From Spirochaetae bacterium HGW-Spirochaetae-1 (GTDB lineage Bacteria; Spirochaetota; UBA4802; UBA5550), in contig PGXY01000002.1 in the NCBI GenBank assembly GCA_002839375.1, forward strand, positions 312,392-376,391: 64,000 bases of DNA. Direction: 5' to 3'. The translations under genes and the position numbers were made by a program. The notes under the pieces were generated by a model, which did no database searches, was not told the origin of the DNA, and worked only from the letters and a program-made list of their open reading frames with translations. Of this stretch, positions 42,138 through 50,565 are shown piece after piece (positions within the stretch are counted from its first letter, which is position 1; every line of letters begins with the position of its first letter).

Positions 42138-43310
42138 TCAGTTTTTTAAATGTTTAAGAAATTCCTCTACTGAGGCATTTCTGTTCATGACCTTTTGTGC
42201 TATTTTTATACTTTCCCGGTCTCCCAGTACAATGGCACCCACGGGAGAATCTTCTTTCATTAGCAGTTTTTTGTATGAGGATGTATCTACCGAGGTATTT
42301 ACCGTGTTTCCCTCATCGCTTATAACACCGGCAGAAAAGAGATCTATCCCCGTGATCTTCAAAATAGTGGAAATGGCCGAGCCCTTGTATTCCGCCTGAA
42401 CGCCGCTCATATTAAGACCCGCGGCGATTCCCTGCTCCTTGGAAACATTCCATAGTCCGTAGACAACATTGTTGTGTTCAGCCGCGTCACCGGCTGCGTA
42501 TATATCTTTCTGTGATGTCTCCATGTGATCGTTTACCACGATGCCGTTATTGACCGAAAGGCCCGTCGTGCGTGCCAGCTCACAGTTGCAGCGGATGCCC
42601 ACGGAAAGCACAACAGCGTCAGCCTTGAGGGTTTTTCCCGATTTCAGGGATATCTGCTCGACAAACCTGCCGCCGATTGAGTCGATTGACGCGACGCTGT
42701 CATTCAGGATGAATTGCAGGCCCTTGTCTTCCAGCATCTTTTGCAGAAGTTCCCCCCCGGTGCGGTCCAGTTGGCGGGGGAGCAACCAGGGGGCAAATTC
42801 TATAATCGTCACCTTTTTCCCCAGTTTCTGCAGACTATTGGCCGTTTCGAGACCCAGGAGTCCGCCGCCAATGACGGCAATGGATTCTATTTCAGTGCTG
42901 AAGTCACGGATTCTGTCCGTATCGGCAACATTGCGCAGGGTAAAGACCCCTTCGTGGTCAATGCCCTGGACTGGGGGAACAAAGGGATTGCCTCCCGTGG
43001 CCAGCAGAAGCCTGTCATAGTGGTACACGACGCCTTTCTCGTCAGTCACTGTTTTTTCCGCTGGATCAATGGCCGTAATCCTGGTGTTCAGGATATTGGA
43101 AATATTTTTTTCAGCATAAAATTCCGGCTTGTACAGGGTGAATTTTTCCAGGGGTACCTCGTTGGCCAGGTATTCCACGAGGCGCGGCCGGTAGTAGTGC
43201 AGGTTTTCCGCTTCGGTAATTATGGAAATCTCCCCAAGGGGATCATTTTTCCTGATGGTCAGTGCCGCGTCTACACCGGCAGTGCCGTTTCCTATTATAA
43301 CATATTTCAT
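42138..43310 (-). CDS. NADH:rubredoxin oxidoreductase (FAD, NirB-like fold)
   Basis: The 390-residue flavoprotein has an N-terminal FAD motif (YVIIGNGTAGVDAALTI) and a central NADH motif (AVIGGGLLGLETANSLQKLG). A DIYAAGDAAE motif binds FAD. The length and C-terminal domain fit rubredoxin reductases. It lies 12 bases after FprA and upstream of perR and rubredoxin, so it most likely passes electrons from NADH to rubredoxin. A related coenzyme A disulfide or nitrite-reductase-like reaction is less likely. GGAG is ahead of the start. Confidence 0.88.
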   Translation of the reverse strand: MKYVIIGNGTAGVDAALTIRKNDPLGEISIITEAENLHYYRPRLVEYLANEVPLEKFTLYKPEFYAEKNISNILNTRITAIDPAEKTVTDEKGVVYHYDRLLLATGGNPFVPPVQGIDHEGVFTLRNVADTDRIRDFSTEIESIAVIGGGLLGLETANSLQKLGKKVTIIEFAPWLLPRQLDRTGGELLQKMLEDKGLQFILNDSVASIDSIGGRFVEQISLKSGKTLKADAVVLSVGIRCNCELARTTGLSVNNGIVVNDHMETSQKDIYAAGDAAEHNNVVYGLWNVSKEQGIAAGLNMSGVQAEYKGSAISTILKITGIDLFSAGVISDEGNTVNTSVDTSSYKKLLMKEDSPVGAIVLGDRESIKIAQKVMNRNASVEEFLKHLKN

Positions 43311-43322
43311 CCCGTTTCTCCT

Positions 43323-44486
43323 TCAGGATATCTGACTTTGGACTTTTGCTGTAATCTCCTTCAGATCGGAAGGATTCGGGACATACTGCAATTGGATTGC
43401 ATCCATCATGTCGAATTTACATGACTGCAAAGCTTCGTCGACCTGTTTGACACCGAAGGGAGCCCAGCCGTATGATCCGAAGGCCAGGCCCTTTCTTCCC
43501 TTGGGAGCCAGGCCCTTGAAGTACGTAAGAAAGGCGGCCACCGTGGGGAGCATATTTTTGTTCAGCGTGGGGGAACCGACGCAGATGTATCTTGCCGTGA
43601 GCACCTCGGTCATGATGTCGGAAATATGGTTGTGCTGCAGGTTGAACATGCGGGCGAAAATATTTTTATTCTCAAAGGCATTCTGAATTGCGAAGGCCAT
43701 TTTTTCCGTGGATTTCCACATTGTATCATAGATAATGAGGGCCTTGTTATCCGTTTCGTTGGAAGACCATTTCCGGTAATTCTCGATAATGCCGGCGATG
43801 TTCTTTCTCCACAGTATGCCGTGACTCGGGGCAATGACATCGATATCGAGACCCTCCAGATCAGCCAGCGCCTTTTGTACCTGTACCGAGTAGGGAAGTA
43901 CGATGTTGGCGTAATACTTCATGGCTTCCTCGTTGATGATGTCAATATGGTATTCGTCATCAAAGCGTTCAGAAGTGGCTACATGCTGGCCGAAGGCGTC
44001 ATTGGAAAAGAGAATTTTATCCTTCGCACTGTAGCAGACCATGTTGTCGGGCCAGTGCACCATGGGTGTCATAACATACGTCAGGTCCCGTTTCCCGATG
44101 TTGACGGTTTCGCCAGACTGTACAACTTTGAATTTCCAATCCTTCTTATAATGCTTCTTCAGTCCTTCTTCTCCCTTGGGTGATGTAATGATGGTGGCTC
44201 CGGGAAGCATCTCCATGAGGCGGGGAAGGCCGCCGGAATGGTCCATTTCAACATGATTAGATACTATGTAATCAATCTTTGCCGGGTCAACAACGGCCGA
44301 TATGCGCTCCAGCATTTCGTCCACCAGGTAGTATTTTACGGTATCGATGAGAGTTATTTTTTCATCGACGATGAGATAGGCATTGTAGGTAGATCCCCGC
44401 TGGGTGAGATATCCATGGAAGTTTCTCAGGTCCCAGTCGATTCCACCGACCCAGTATACATCTTTGGTTATCTGTACAGGTTTCAT
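43323..44486 (-). CDS. fprA: Flavodiiron protein (rubredoxin:oxygen oxidoreductase)
   Basis: The 387-residue protein has a beta-lactamase-like diiron domain (1-245) and a flavodoxin domain (250-387). The iron ligands His78, Glu80, Asp82, His144, Asp163 and His222 are all visible (NHVEMDHSG, PMVHWP, SNDAF and SHGILWR). It reduces oxygen, and in some members nitric oxide, to water with rubredoxin as donor. It begins the minus-strand run of oxygen-defence genes. A promoter lies 60-90 bases upstream. Confidence 0.95.
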   Translation of the reverse strand: MKPVQITKDVYWVGGIDWDLRNFHGYLTQRGSTYNAYLIVDEKITLIDTVKYYLVDEMLERISAVVDPAKIDYIVSNHVEMDHSGGLPRLMEMLPGATIITSPKGEEGLKKHYKKDWKFKVVQSGETVNIGKRDLTYVMTPMVHWPDNMVCYSAKDKILFSNDAFGQHVATSERFDDEYHIDIINEEAMKYYANIVLPYSVQVQKALADLEGLDIDVIAPSHGILWRKNIAGIIENYRKWSSNETDNKALIIYDTMWKSTEKMAFAIQNAFENKNIFARMFNLQHNHISDIMTEVLTARYICVGSPTLNKNMLPTVAAFLTYFKGLAPKGRKGLAFGSYGWAPFGVKQVDEALQSCKFDMMDAIQLQYVPNPSDLKEITAKVQSQIS

Positions 44487-44546
44487 TTTTTTTTCTCCGT
44501 TATGGTTTTGAATTTCAGTTTTACTTTTTTATGTATTTATCTCTAA

Positions 44547-44573
44547 ATTATACTGTTTCATGTTACGTGTAAA
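44547..44573 (-). promoter_or_regulatory. Predicted promoter of fprA
   Basis: On the minus strand TTTACA (44573-44568), 15 nt and TATAAT (44552-44547) precede the fprA ATG by about 60 bases; GGAG is at the ribosome site. No PerR box overlaps it. Confidence 0.5.
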
Positions 44574-44628
44574 ATCTATATAAAGGGTTTCACTTGTCAC
44601 TAAAAAAAACTGAAATATGGTCTTTCCT

Positions 44629-45369
44629 TCATGTGACGGTGATATGGGCATCGGGATTGAAGGGATTTGTCCGTACGGCAATGGAATAAAGATAGGGATA
44701 TTCCATCTTGAGATGTTTCATGTAGCGGAGCCATTCAACGACAAGGAGGGAATATACCCGCCGAAGATCTCCCTCGAGATGTTTAATGTCGGGCTCGGGC
44801 AGATTGTCCATATCTGAGCGGTGACGCAGTTCGTCAAAAAGATGGAATAGGGCCCAGAGAAGGTCCGTGAAGGATTCATGCTCCAGGAGATTGGGATTTT
44901 TCAGCATGTCCCGGATGGACTCCTTTTCCCGTATCAGGATTGCCTTCATTTCCCTGAGGAAATCGGGGGTCAGGGAAGTTGAATAATTAAATGAAGAGAA
45001 AAATTTCAACCGTGTTTCAAATTCTTTTTCGGTCCAGGAGGGAGTAATTTGCAGATGGCTGCTTACATCATTGAAGTTGGCAGTACATTTTTTCAGAGTC
45101 GTTATGATATCCGTGCCCATTTCGTAGAAGAATATTCCGATGAGCATGTTCAATTTCTTCAGGAGGGATTGTTTTTCCTGCTTTTTGAGGAGACGGTCCA
45201 GCACAAGGGTTACAAAGACAACCTGGACGGGAACAAAGGCGAAATCCTGCATCATATAGAAGAAAGTGTCTTCCGATTTATGAAAAAGGGTTATCTGGGC
45301 GAAATAGGTCACAGAAGAAATAACCAACAATCCCGCTACCATTGAAATGTACCATCGGAACCTGTCCAT
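44629..45369 (-). CDS. Membrane protein of unknown function
   Basis: The 246-residue protein has two N-terminal spans (about 7-27 and 40-60) and a helical cytoplasmic part with charged stretches. Phrases such as DFAFVPVQVVFVTLVLDRLL and KKLNMLIGIFFYEMGTDI look conserved, but I cannot name the family. There is no signal peptide cleavage site. It is upstream of fprA on the same strand, with a 142-base gap and a separate fprA promoter, so it may not be part of the oxygen-defence unit. Confidence 0.7.
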   Translation of the reverse strand: MDRFRWYISMVAGLLVISSVTYFAQITLFHKSEDTFFYMMQDFAFVPVQVVFVTLVLDRLLKKQEKQSLLKKLNMLIGIFFYEMGTDIITTLKKCTANFNDVSSHLQITPSWTEKEFETRLKFFSSFNYSTSLTPDFLREMKAILIREKESIRDMLKNPNLLEHESFTDLLWALFHLFDELRHRSDMDNLPEPDIKHLEGDLRRVYSLLVVEWLRYMKHLKMEYPYLYSIAVRTNPFNPDAHITVT

Positions 45370-45547
45370 GAAATAACCGCCTCAGTTTTTTCCCGAATGT
45401 AAAGCACGCATGATAATTGGCAACATATTTTCATTCTGTCAATGGCAACAGCCGGCTATTCCATTGCTTTTGATTGTTTAATAAATTCAGTGCTGTAGTC
45501 AAGACTTTGTAAATCAAATAATAGAATAATAAGTATTTAAAAAATAA

Positions 45548-45576
45548 TTGACATAAACGGCTTCACAATTTGTTGT
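45548..45576 (+). promoter_or_regulatory. Weak candidate promoter of the double-cubane gene
   Basis: TTGACA (45548-45553) with 17 nt to TGTTGT (45571-45576) lies about 57 bases ahead of the ATG. The -10 is poor. The rest of the 263-nt gap is AT-rich without a gene. Confidence 0.3.
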
Positions 45577-45632
45577 TCAGAGACAACGCAGAGTACGTCA
45601 TGTTTTTGAAATTATAATAACAGAGGAAGCCA

Positions 45633-46802
45633 ATGAAAGATCAGAATGTAGAACCGCTTTTTAATGATGAATTTCAGGGAGCGCCGGCAAAAAGATCCCT
45701 GCAGTATATTTTGAGCAAACGTGAACAGGGTAGTCCTGTAGCGGGCCTCTATTGCGGCTATGCGCCCATAGAGGTGATTCATGCCATGGGTGCATATCCG
45801 GCTGTCCTTTGCGCCTTTGCCCAGGCAACTATCGAGGCGGGAGAATCGGTATTGCCCGGGAACCTGTGTCCTCTCATCAAATCGAGTTACGGTTTCATCA
45901 AGACCGACAAGTGTCCTTTCTATTCGATATCGGACGTTGTTATCGGTGAAACTACCTGCGATGGTAAAAAGAAGATGTTCGAACTCATCGCCGATATCAA
46001 GCCGACCCATGTTATGGACCTTCCCCAGGTCCCTGATACGCGTGAAGCGCAGGAAGGGTGGGGCGCCATGATCGGCAAGGTAAAAGATTTTCTCGAAATC
46101 AACCTGAACAGGAAGGCCAATGATGAGGATATTCACAAAGCCATTATTGACACCAATGAAAAAAACCGCATGATGCGGAAAATCTTTACATATGCCGCAC
46201 GCAAACCATCGGTAATGACCTGGGGCGAAGTCTATGACCTGACTTTTCTGGCCATGGTTGCTACGGGAAAGGATATGAAACCGGTACTGGAAGAAGTATT
46301 GCAGAAACTGGAACAGCGTGTAAAAGACGGGGCCTACAGTGAACGCTCCGGAGCGCCCCGCGTCCTGGTTACAGGGAGCCCCCTGGGCGGCGATGCAACG
46401 AAAGTGTTTAAAATCATTGAAGAGGCCGGCGGGGCCGTTGTTGCCATTGATTCATGTACGGGCATGAAGCCCTATGTCACCGATACGGAGGAGAATGCCG
46501 CTGATCCTCTCATGGCGCTGTCGAAAAAATATCTCTCGCTGCCCTGTTCATGCATGACTCCCAATGGCCGCAGGCTTGATGAGCTGTCCCGAATGATAGA
46601 TGAGTTCAGCATTGATGTGGTTATCGACGTTGTGCTTCACGCCTGTCATTCATATAATGTTGAATCCTATAAGGTAGGAACGCATGTCAGGGAAAAACAC
46701 CATCTTCCTTTCCTGAAAATAGAAACAGATTACAGCGGCTCCGATGCGGCTCAGATCAGAAACAGGGTCGAAGCCCTTTTTGAGACCATAGTAAAAAATT
46801 AA
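45633..46802 (+). CDS. Double-cubane cluster protein (2-hydroxyacyl-CoA dehydratase HgdB-like family)
   Basis: The 389-residue protein belongs to the BcrC/BadD/HgdB superfamily. It has the family's N-terminal GLYCGYAPIEVIHAMGAYP and cysteine motifs spread along it (GNLCPLIKSSYGF, TDKCPFYS, LPCSCMTPNGRR and HACHSYNVESYKV). By length and single-subunit form it resembles double-cubane [8Fe-9S] proteins, which do low-potential reductions. These normally need an ATP-dependent activator of the HgdC/YjiL type, and none is present in this window. The substrate is unknown; a dehydratase subunit cannot be excluded. AGAGGAA lies ahead of the ATG. Confidence 0.8.
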   Translation: MKDQNVEPLFNDEFQGAPAKRSLQYILSKREQGSPVAGLYCGYAPIEVIHAMGAYPAVLCAFAQATIEAGESVLPGNLCPLIKSSYGFIKTDKCPFYSISDVVIGETTCDGKKKMFELIADIKPTHVMDLPQVPDTREAQEGWGAMIGKVKDFLEINLNRKANDEDIHKAIIDTNEKNRMMRKIFTYAARKPSVMTWGEVYDLTFLAMVATGKDMKPVLEEVLQKLEQRVKDGAYSERSGAPRVLVTGSPLGGDATKVFKIIEEAGGAVVAIDSCTGMKPYVTDTEENAADPLMALSKKYLSLPCSCMTPNGRRLDELSRMIDEFSIDVVIDVVLHACHSYNVESYKVGTHVREKHHLPFLKIETDYSGSDAAQIRNRVEALFETIVKN

Positions 46803-46838
46803 AAAGAATGGGCAGGTCTCATTTGACGGTCCCTGATA

Positions 46839-47279
46839 TCAGATCATCATCTCTCCACATTGCCTGCATTTGCGGCCGCCACGGAAATTCAGTGAGCCGC
46901 ATTTTTTGCAGGTGAAGAGGTTTTCCTCTTCCATGATCCATTTTTCCGTACCCAGCTCGCGCCATCTTGGAATGGCGCGCAGCATGTTTTTCCTTGCCTC
47001 CGGGATGGGGAAGGATTCAATTGTGGAGCAGGGAAATTCACCGCACTGGTGACATCCTTCAATACCCTTTCCCGATGTGCAGCTCTTGATTGGACAGGAT
47101 TTGCAGAACCAGTATGGGGAGGAAGAAAGGCAGCCGTTGCAGGCTATTTTGTCCGGGGTGTCCCCGTAGGCTGCGGCGAATTTGATCTTCAGTGCCGCAT
47201 CATCTTTTTTGTCGGCATAATAGATGCCGCACACACCGCAATATAATCCGCAGGGAGACAGAAGCTCTTTATTTGTCAT
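46839..47279 (-). CDS. DUF3795 cysteine-rich protein
   Basis: The 146-residue protein has the DUF3795 pattern, CGLYCGVCGIYYADKK followed by CNGC, CKSCPIKSC, CHQCGEFPC. A C-terminal zinc ribbon follows (CKKCGSLNFRGGRKCRQCG). It probably binds several zinc ions or iron-sulfur clusters. The ATG at 47279 has GGAG six bases upstream. The function of the family is unknown. Confidence 0.82.
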   Translation of the reverse strand: MTNKELLSPCGLYCGVCGIYYADKKDDAALKIKFAAAYGDTPDKIACNGCLSSSPYWFCKSCPIKSCTSGKGIEGCHQCGEFPCSTIESFPIPEARKNMLRAIPRWRELGTEKWIMEEENLFTCKKCGSLNFRGGRKCRQCGEMMI

Positions 47280-47397
47280 ACGGATCTCCAATATTGTAAT
47301 CTATCAGGATTTGATCTCCGTTCTGGAAAATATCATTAAGTTATATCATGAAGCCCCGGGAGGGCAATTCATTTTACCGTATCGATAAAAAATTCTG

Positions 47398-48189
47398 TTA
47401 CTTTATCATGGACTCAAGGTCATCCCAGCAGAGATCATTTCGGATTCCGAACCGCGTAAGGGAAAAATCGTATTTTACCGGGTCACCGCTGTTAAGCCTG
47501 GAAAACCCTTCAGTGATCTCCAGGGCGGTTTTCAGATCGGCTGCCTTTCTCGACGTGAATCCATAACAGGTTCCAAAATAGTGCATATGTGTATCAAGGG
47601 GAATAATGAGCATCGAGGGCTGGATATTTTTCCACCCGCCGGGATCAACACTGTCTTCACGGACCATCCAGCGCAGGAAAAGGTGCAGCCTTTTACAGGC
47701 GCTTCCCTTTGAGGGGTCGGAAATGAGACTGCTTGCCGGCATGGCTGATGCATGCCTGATTTCTTTTGTGAATGCAGTGATGGCCGGCAGCAGAGATGGT
47801 GCTCCTTGCTCAAGGTATGATACAAAGCAGGACTCCAGCGATCCATGAGTCTCCAGGATTTTTTTCAGGCCGATGAACAGGGCCGACATCTCTTCACCCG
47901 TGGTAAAGCGATGTTTGAAATTCCGGAATTCCCGGCGGAAATGATTATCGCCGTTATCGAGGATAAAGTCGCGAAGATAAGGACCCGCCGCTTCGAGGAC
48001 GCGTGATACCGATGTCAATATCTGCGCTACACGGCCGTAGGCCAGGGATGAGGCTATAAGGGCAGCGATTTCCCTGTCCTCTTTCCGGGGATACTCGTAG
48101 AGAAACTGCAGGGGATCGGGGGAAACCAGTTCTTTCCTGTTGTACTTTCTGTATATGGTATCGAGAATCGGACGCGTTAACCGGGGCAT
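47398..48189 (-). CDS. TIGR02757 family protein
   Basis: The 263-residue protein matches this conserved family (DUF2400) over its length. It starts with DTIYRKYNRKELVSPDPLQFLYEY and continues with ALIASSLAYGRVAQI, typical of the family, and MLIIPLDTHMHYFGTCYG further on. The family resembles helix-hairpin-helix DNA glycosylase folds, but a function has not been shown. It stands alone between DUF3795 and a PilZ gene. Confidence 0.85.
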   Translation of the reverse strand: MPRLTRPILDTIYRKYNRKELVSPDPLQFLYEYPRKEDREIAALIASSLAYGRVAQILTSVSRVLEAAGPYLRDFILDNGDNHFRREFRNFKHRFTTGEEMSALFIGLKKILETHGSLESCFVSYLEQGAPSLLPAITAFTKEIRHASAMPASSLISDPSKGSACKRLHLFLRWMVREDSVDPGGWKNIQPSMLIIPLDTHMHYFGTCYGFTSRKAADLKTALEITEGFSRLNSGDPVKYDFSLTRFGIRNDLCWDDLESMIK

Positions 48190-48269
48190 AAATATTATTC
48201 CTGCTGTGTAAATAGTGTGCGGGGTTGTTCAGTCAGGAGAGCTATGGTATTCCGCAGGCCGGGCCTGAT

Positions 48270-48641
48270 TCAGTTGTCGCCCGTTGAAAAGGTTTTTATG
48301 AGATATTCCACTTCAGCCTGTTTCTCCTCGGGCATGTCTTTGAATTCAAGACAGCAGCGCATAAGGGTGACAAAGTTGAAAAGGGAATCATTGGTAATCC
48401 GAAAATTGGAAACAACCTTGGAAGGAACCTTATCAAGGTAATAATTGTGATGGTACATGAATATATCTATATCAATTTCATTCTGCTCAATGGTGTCGCT
48501 GCCGAGATAGCTGAAGGAAATCCCCTTTTCACTTATGTCGATGATATGACCCAGACGGGATACATCATGACTGATAATCGCATAGGCTCCATCTTCAATC
48601 CGGAAGCGGTTATACTTTCTTCTATCTTTTGCGTCTGACAT
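48270..48641 (-). CDS. Stand-alone PilZ-domain protein (c-di-GMP receptor), copy 1
   Basis: The 123-residue protein is a bare PilZ domain. The two c-di-GMP contact motifs are intact: the Arg pair in DRRKYNRFR (about 5-13) and DISEKG (about 36-41). The C-terminal half (FVTLMRCCLEFKDMPEEKQ) is nearly the same as in the second PilZ protein at 49527-49901, so they are paralogues. It should report c-di-GMP levels to an unidentified partner, perhaps for motility. Its position next to a flavodoxin gene is noted only as context. Confidence 0.85.
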   Translation of the reverse strand: MSDAKDRRKYNRFRIEDGAYAIISHDVSRLGHIIDISEKGISFSYLGSDTIEQNEIDIDIFMYHHNYYLDKVPSKVVSNFRITNDSLFNFVTLMRCCLEFKDMPEEKQAEVEYLIKTFSTGDN

Positions 48642-48899
48642 GGAACCCTCAACATGAATAATAGTAAAAAAATTAATAGTTATATCTTATATTAAGACAT
48701 AATACTGATTTTGAGTACAATTCTTAAATGAATTCTATGAAATGTCAAAGGTTTTTCATGCTTTTGTGATGTTTTATTGCATTTTTATTGTATTATGCAA
48801 GTAATCCGGTCTGATTATAGACAGCCGGCCCTGTTTACTGCTTGACTGATTTTTATAGATGAATTTTGTAAATGTGTCGCTAATCCAGCAGGAGAAAAA

Positions 48900-49508
48900 A
48901 TGAACTCAAAAATCCTCATTGTCTATTCGACTAAATCGGGCTCCACCATAGGTGTTGCCCGCACCATTCTTAATACACTTGCCGAGCAGGGCGTTGCAGC
49001 CGAGGCTATGACGGCCGGGAAGGTAGGCTCCCTGAAAGGATACAGTGCCGTCATACTGGGAAGTCCCATAATAATGGGGAAGGTCAGGGGTGATCTGGCG
49101 GACTTCATGCGGCGTTACCAGGATCAATTGAGGCAGATGCCCCTGGCCATGTTTCTCACCTGCCTGCGCCTTACAGTGGATACGGACGGCAGTGATCCGG
49201 GATTTCCCGTATATATTGACACAGCCCTGCAGGAAAAAACAAAGCTCCTGCAGGAAATGAGTTTTATGGAAAAAAGCCATACTCTCATGCATTACTGCAA
49301 TCCCATCATGAAACAGCTGGCCGGGACCACACCGCGGGCCTTTGCAGTTTTTAAAGGTGCTCTTGATTATCGCCGACTTGACAGTCTTAGTTGGATATTT
49401 ATGAAATTTCTGTCTTTATTCCAGACCTCGGTGCGGGAAGGTGATTATATCAATCATGCCGTGGTGAGTGCCTGGGTAAAAAAATTCTATCTCGATCTTA
49501 CGCGCTGA
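48900..49508 (+). CDS. Flavodoxin-domain protein (HemG-like)
   Basis: The 202-residue protein has a flavodoxin fold, with the FMN loop YSTKSGSTIGVARTI near residues 9-23. The later blocks are ILGSPIIMGKVRGDL and MFLTCLRLT. It resembles the protoporphyrinogen-oxidase HemG group in size, although no heme gene is near. A strong GGAG precedes the ATG. It lies on the plus strand between two PilZ genes on the other strand. Its electron partner is unknown. Confidence 0.82.
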   Translation: MNSKILIVYSTKSGSTIGVARTILNTLAEQGVAAEAMTAGKVGSLKGYSAVILGSPIIMGKVRGDLADFMRRYQDQLRQMPLAMFLTCLRLTVDTDGSDPGFPVYIDTALQEKTKLLQEMSFMEKSHTLMHYCNPIMKQLAGTTPRAFAVFKGALDYRRLDSLSWIFMKFLSLFQTSVREGDYINHAVVSAWVKKFYLDLTR

Positions 49509-49526
49509 GTTTTTTCACCGTGTGTA

Positions 49527-49901
49527 TCACGCGTAGCCCTGGGTATAGGACTGGATGAGATTGATCAGGTCTATGCGCTGGTTGTCCGATAGGTCATCGA
49601 ACTGGAGGCAGCAGCGCATGAGCACAACAAAGTCAAAGAGATTTTCGTGGGGAATCTTGAAATTGGATACGACCCGCGCCGGAATTTTATCGATGAAGAA
49701 GTTTTTGTTGTAGAGATAGATGCTCAGCTCCAGCGTGTCATGGGTGGGAAATTCACTGCCGGCATAGATGAAGGACATGCCTCCCTCGCTGATGTCGATG
49801 ATGTGACCCAGGTGTATATAACTGTCATCAATGACCGCGCAGGTCCCCGATTCGGTTTTATGTCTTGGCTCTTTTCGCCGTTCTTCCTGTTCGTCTGACA
49901 T
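49527..49901 (-). CDS. Stand-alone PilZ-domain protein (c-di-GMP receptor), copy 2
   Basis: The 124-residue protein from the ATG at 49901 begins MSDEQEERRKEPRHK, so the Arg motif is RRKEPRH. The second motif is DISEGG. It is clearly paralogous to the PilZ protein at 48270 (IDKIPARVVSNFKI against LDKVPSKVVSNFRI; FVVLMRCCLQF against FVTLMRCCLEF). The longer frame to 50015 contains no PilZ sequence, so the later start is preferred; AGG sits six bases ahead of it. The flavodoxin gene lies between the two copies. Confidence 0.82.
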   Translation of the reverse strand: MSDEQEERRKEPRHKTESGTCAVIDDSYIHLGHIIDISEGGMSFIYAGSEFPTHDTLELSIYLYNKNFFIDKIPARVVSNFKIPHENLFDFVVLMRCCLQFDDLSDNQRIDLINLIQSYTQGYA

Positions 49902-50110
49902 GGTTAACCTGCCCATTGATAGGATATCCGGATTCAGCCTTTTTTGCCGGTGAGCAGTAAGGGAAAGGCGTGTTTGTCCCGGAACAGTTCTGAAGATATG
50001 ATATAAGTATATCACAATGGAACAGAGGCAGCAATAATATTAAATCGGAAATGACGATAATTTTTGTGTGAAATCGTTGATGTGGAAATGTAACTGTAGC
50101 AGGGACATAA

Positions 50111-50146
50111 TGTTGTTGGGGCGTAACATGTTACACCCCAACAACA
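50111..50146. terminator. Near-perfect palindrome after the ferredoxin gene
   Basis: Arms TGTTGTTGGGG and CCCCAACAACA flank an inner palindrome GTAACATGTTAC. On the minus strand it begins 12 nt after the ferredoxin stop, with only a few T following. It probably ends the ferredoxin transcript and may also protect mRNA from the other strand. Confidence 0.65.
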
Positions 50147-50157
50147 ATTTTATGCAA

Positions 50158-50325
50158 TTAAGCCGGGGAAATTGCCTCAACGGGACATACATCGGCGCAA
50201 GCGCCGCAATCCGTACAGGCATCGGCATCGATTACATAGGGATCGCCTTCGGAAATGGCCTCTACAGGACATTCCGCCGCGCAAGATCCGCATCCGGTAC
50301 AATCTGTTGAAATTTTGTAAGCCAT
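50158..50325 (-). CDS. 2[4Fe-4S] ferredoxin
   Basis: This 55-residue gene encodes two CxxCxxCxxxCP motifs, CTGCGSCAAECP and CTDCGACADVCP, in a symmetric bacterial ferredoxin of standard length. It is a low-potential electron carrier and could serve the hydrogenase cluster or the double-cubane protein. GGAGG lies upstream of the ATG. It is divergent from hypF. Confidence 0.95.
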   Translation of the reverse strand: MAYKISTDCTGCGSCAAECPVEAISEGDPYVIDADACTDCGACADVCPVEAISPA

Positions 50326-50565
50326 TATCTCACCTCCTCTTGGGAATAGTTTTCTTCACAGTGTTAAACTAAAAGGAGGAGGATATTATTTAAGTCAAGA
50401 ATAATTGTAATTTTTTATCGGCAGTTTCATTAAAAACTCCATGGTTGAGTTTTTCATAAAACTGCAGGTTGGAACATTTTATGAATTAAAAAGCAGTTGA
50501 CCGACAACGGGGGCACGACTGGAATGAATTAAATTTTTGGAGTATATGGCGTTATAAACGAGTAT

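Noticed and set aside
45370-45632. Possible small gene or RNA ahead of the double-cubane gene
   Set aside because: No start with a ribosome site and no stable structure; only AT-rich sequence with a weak promoter.
50400-50420. PerR-like box upstream of the ferredoxin
   Set aside because: The AATAATTGTAATT stretch has too few matches to the box and lacks its symmetry.
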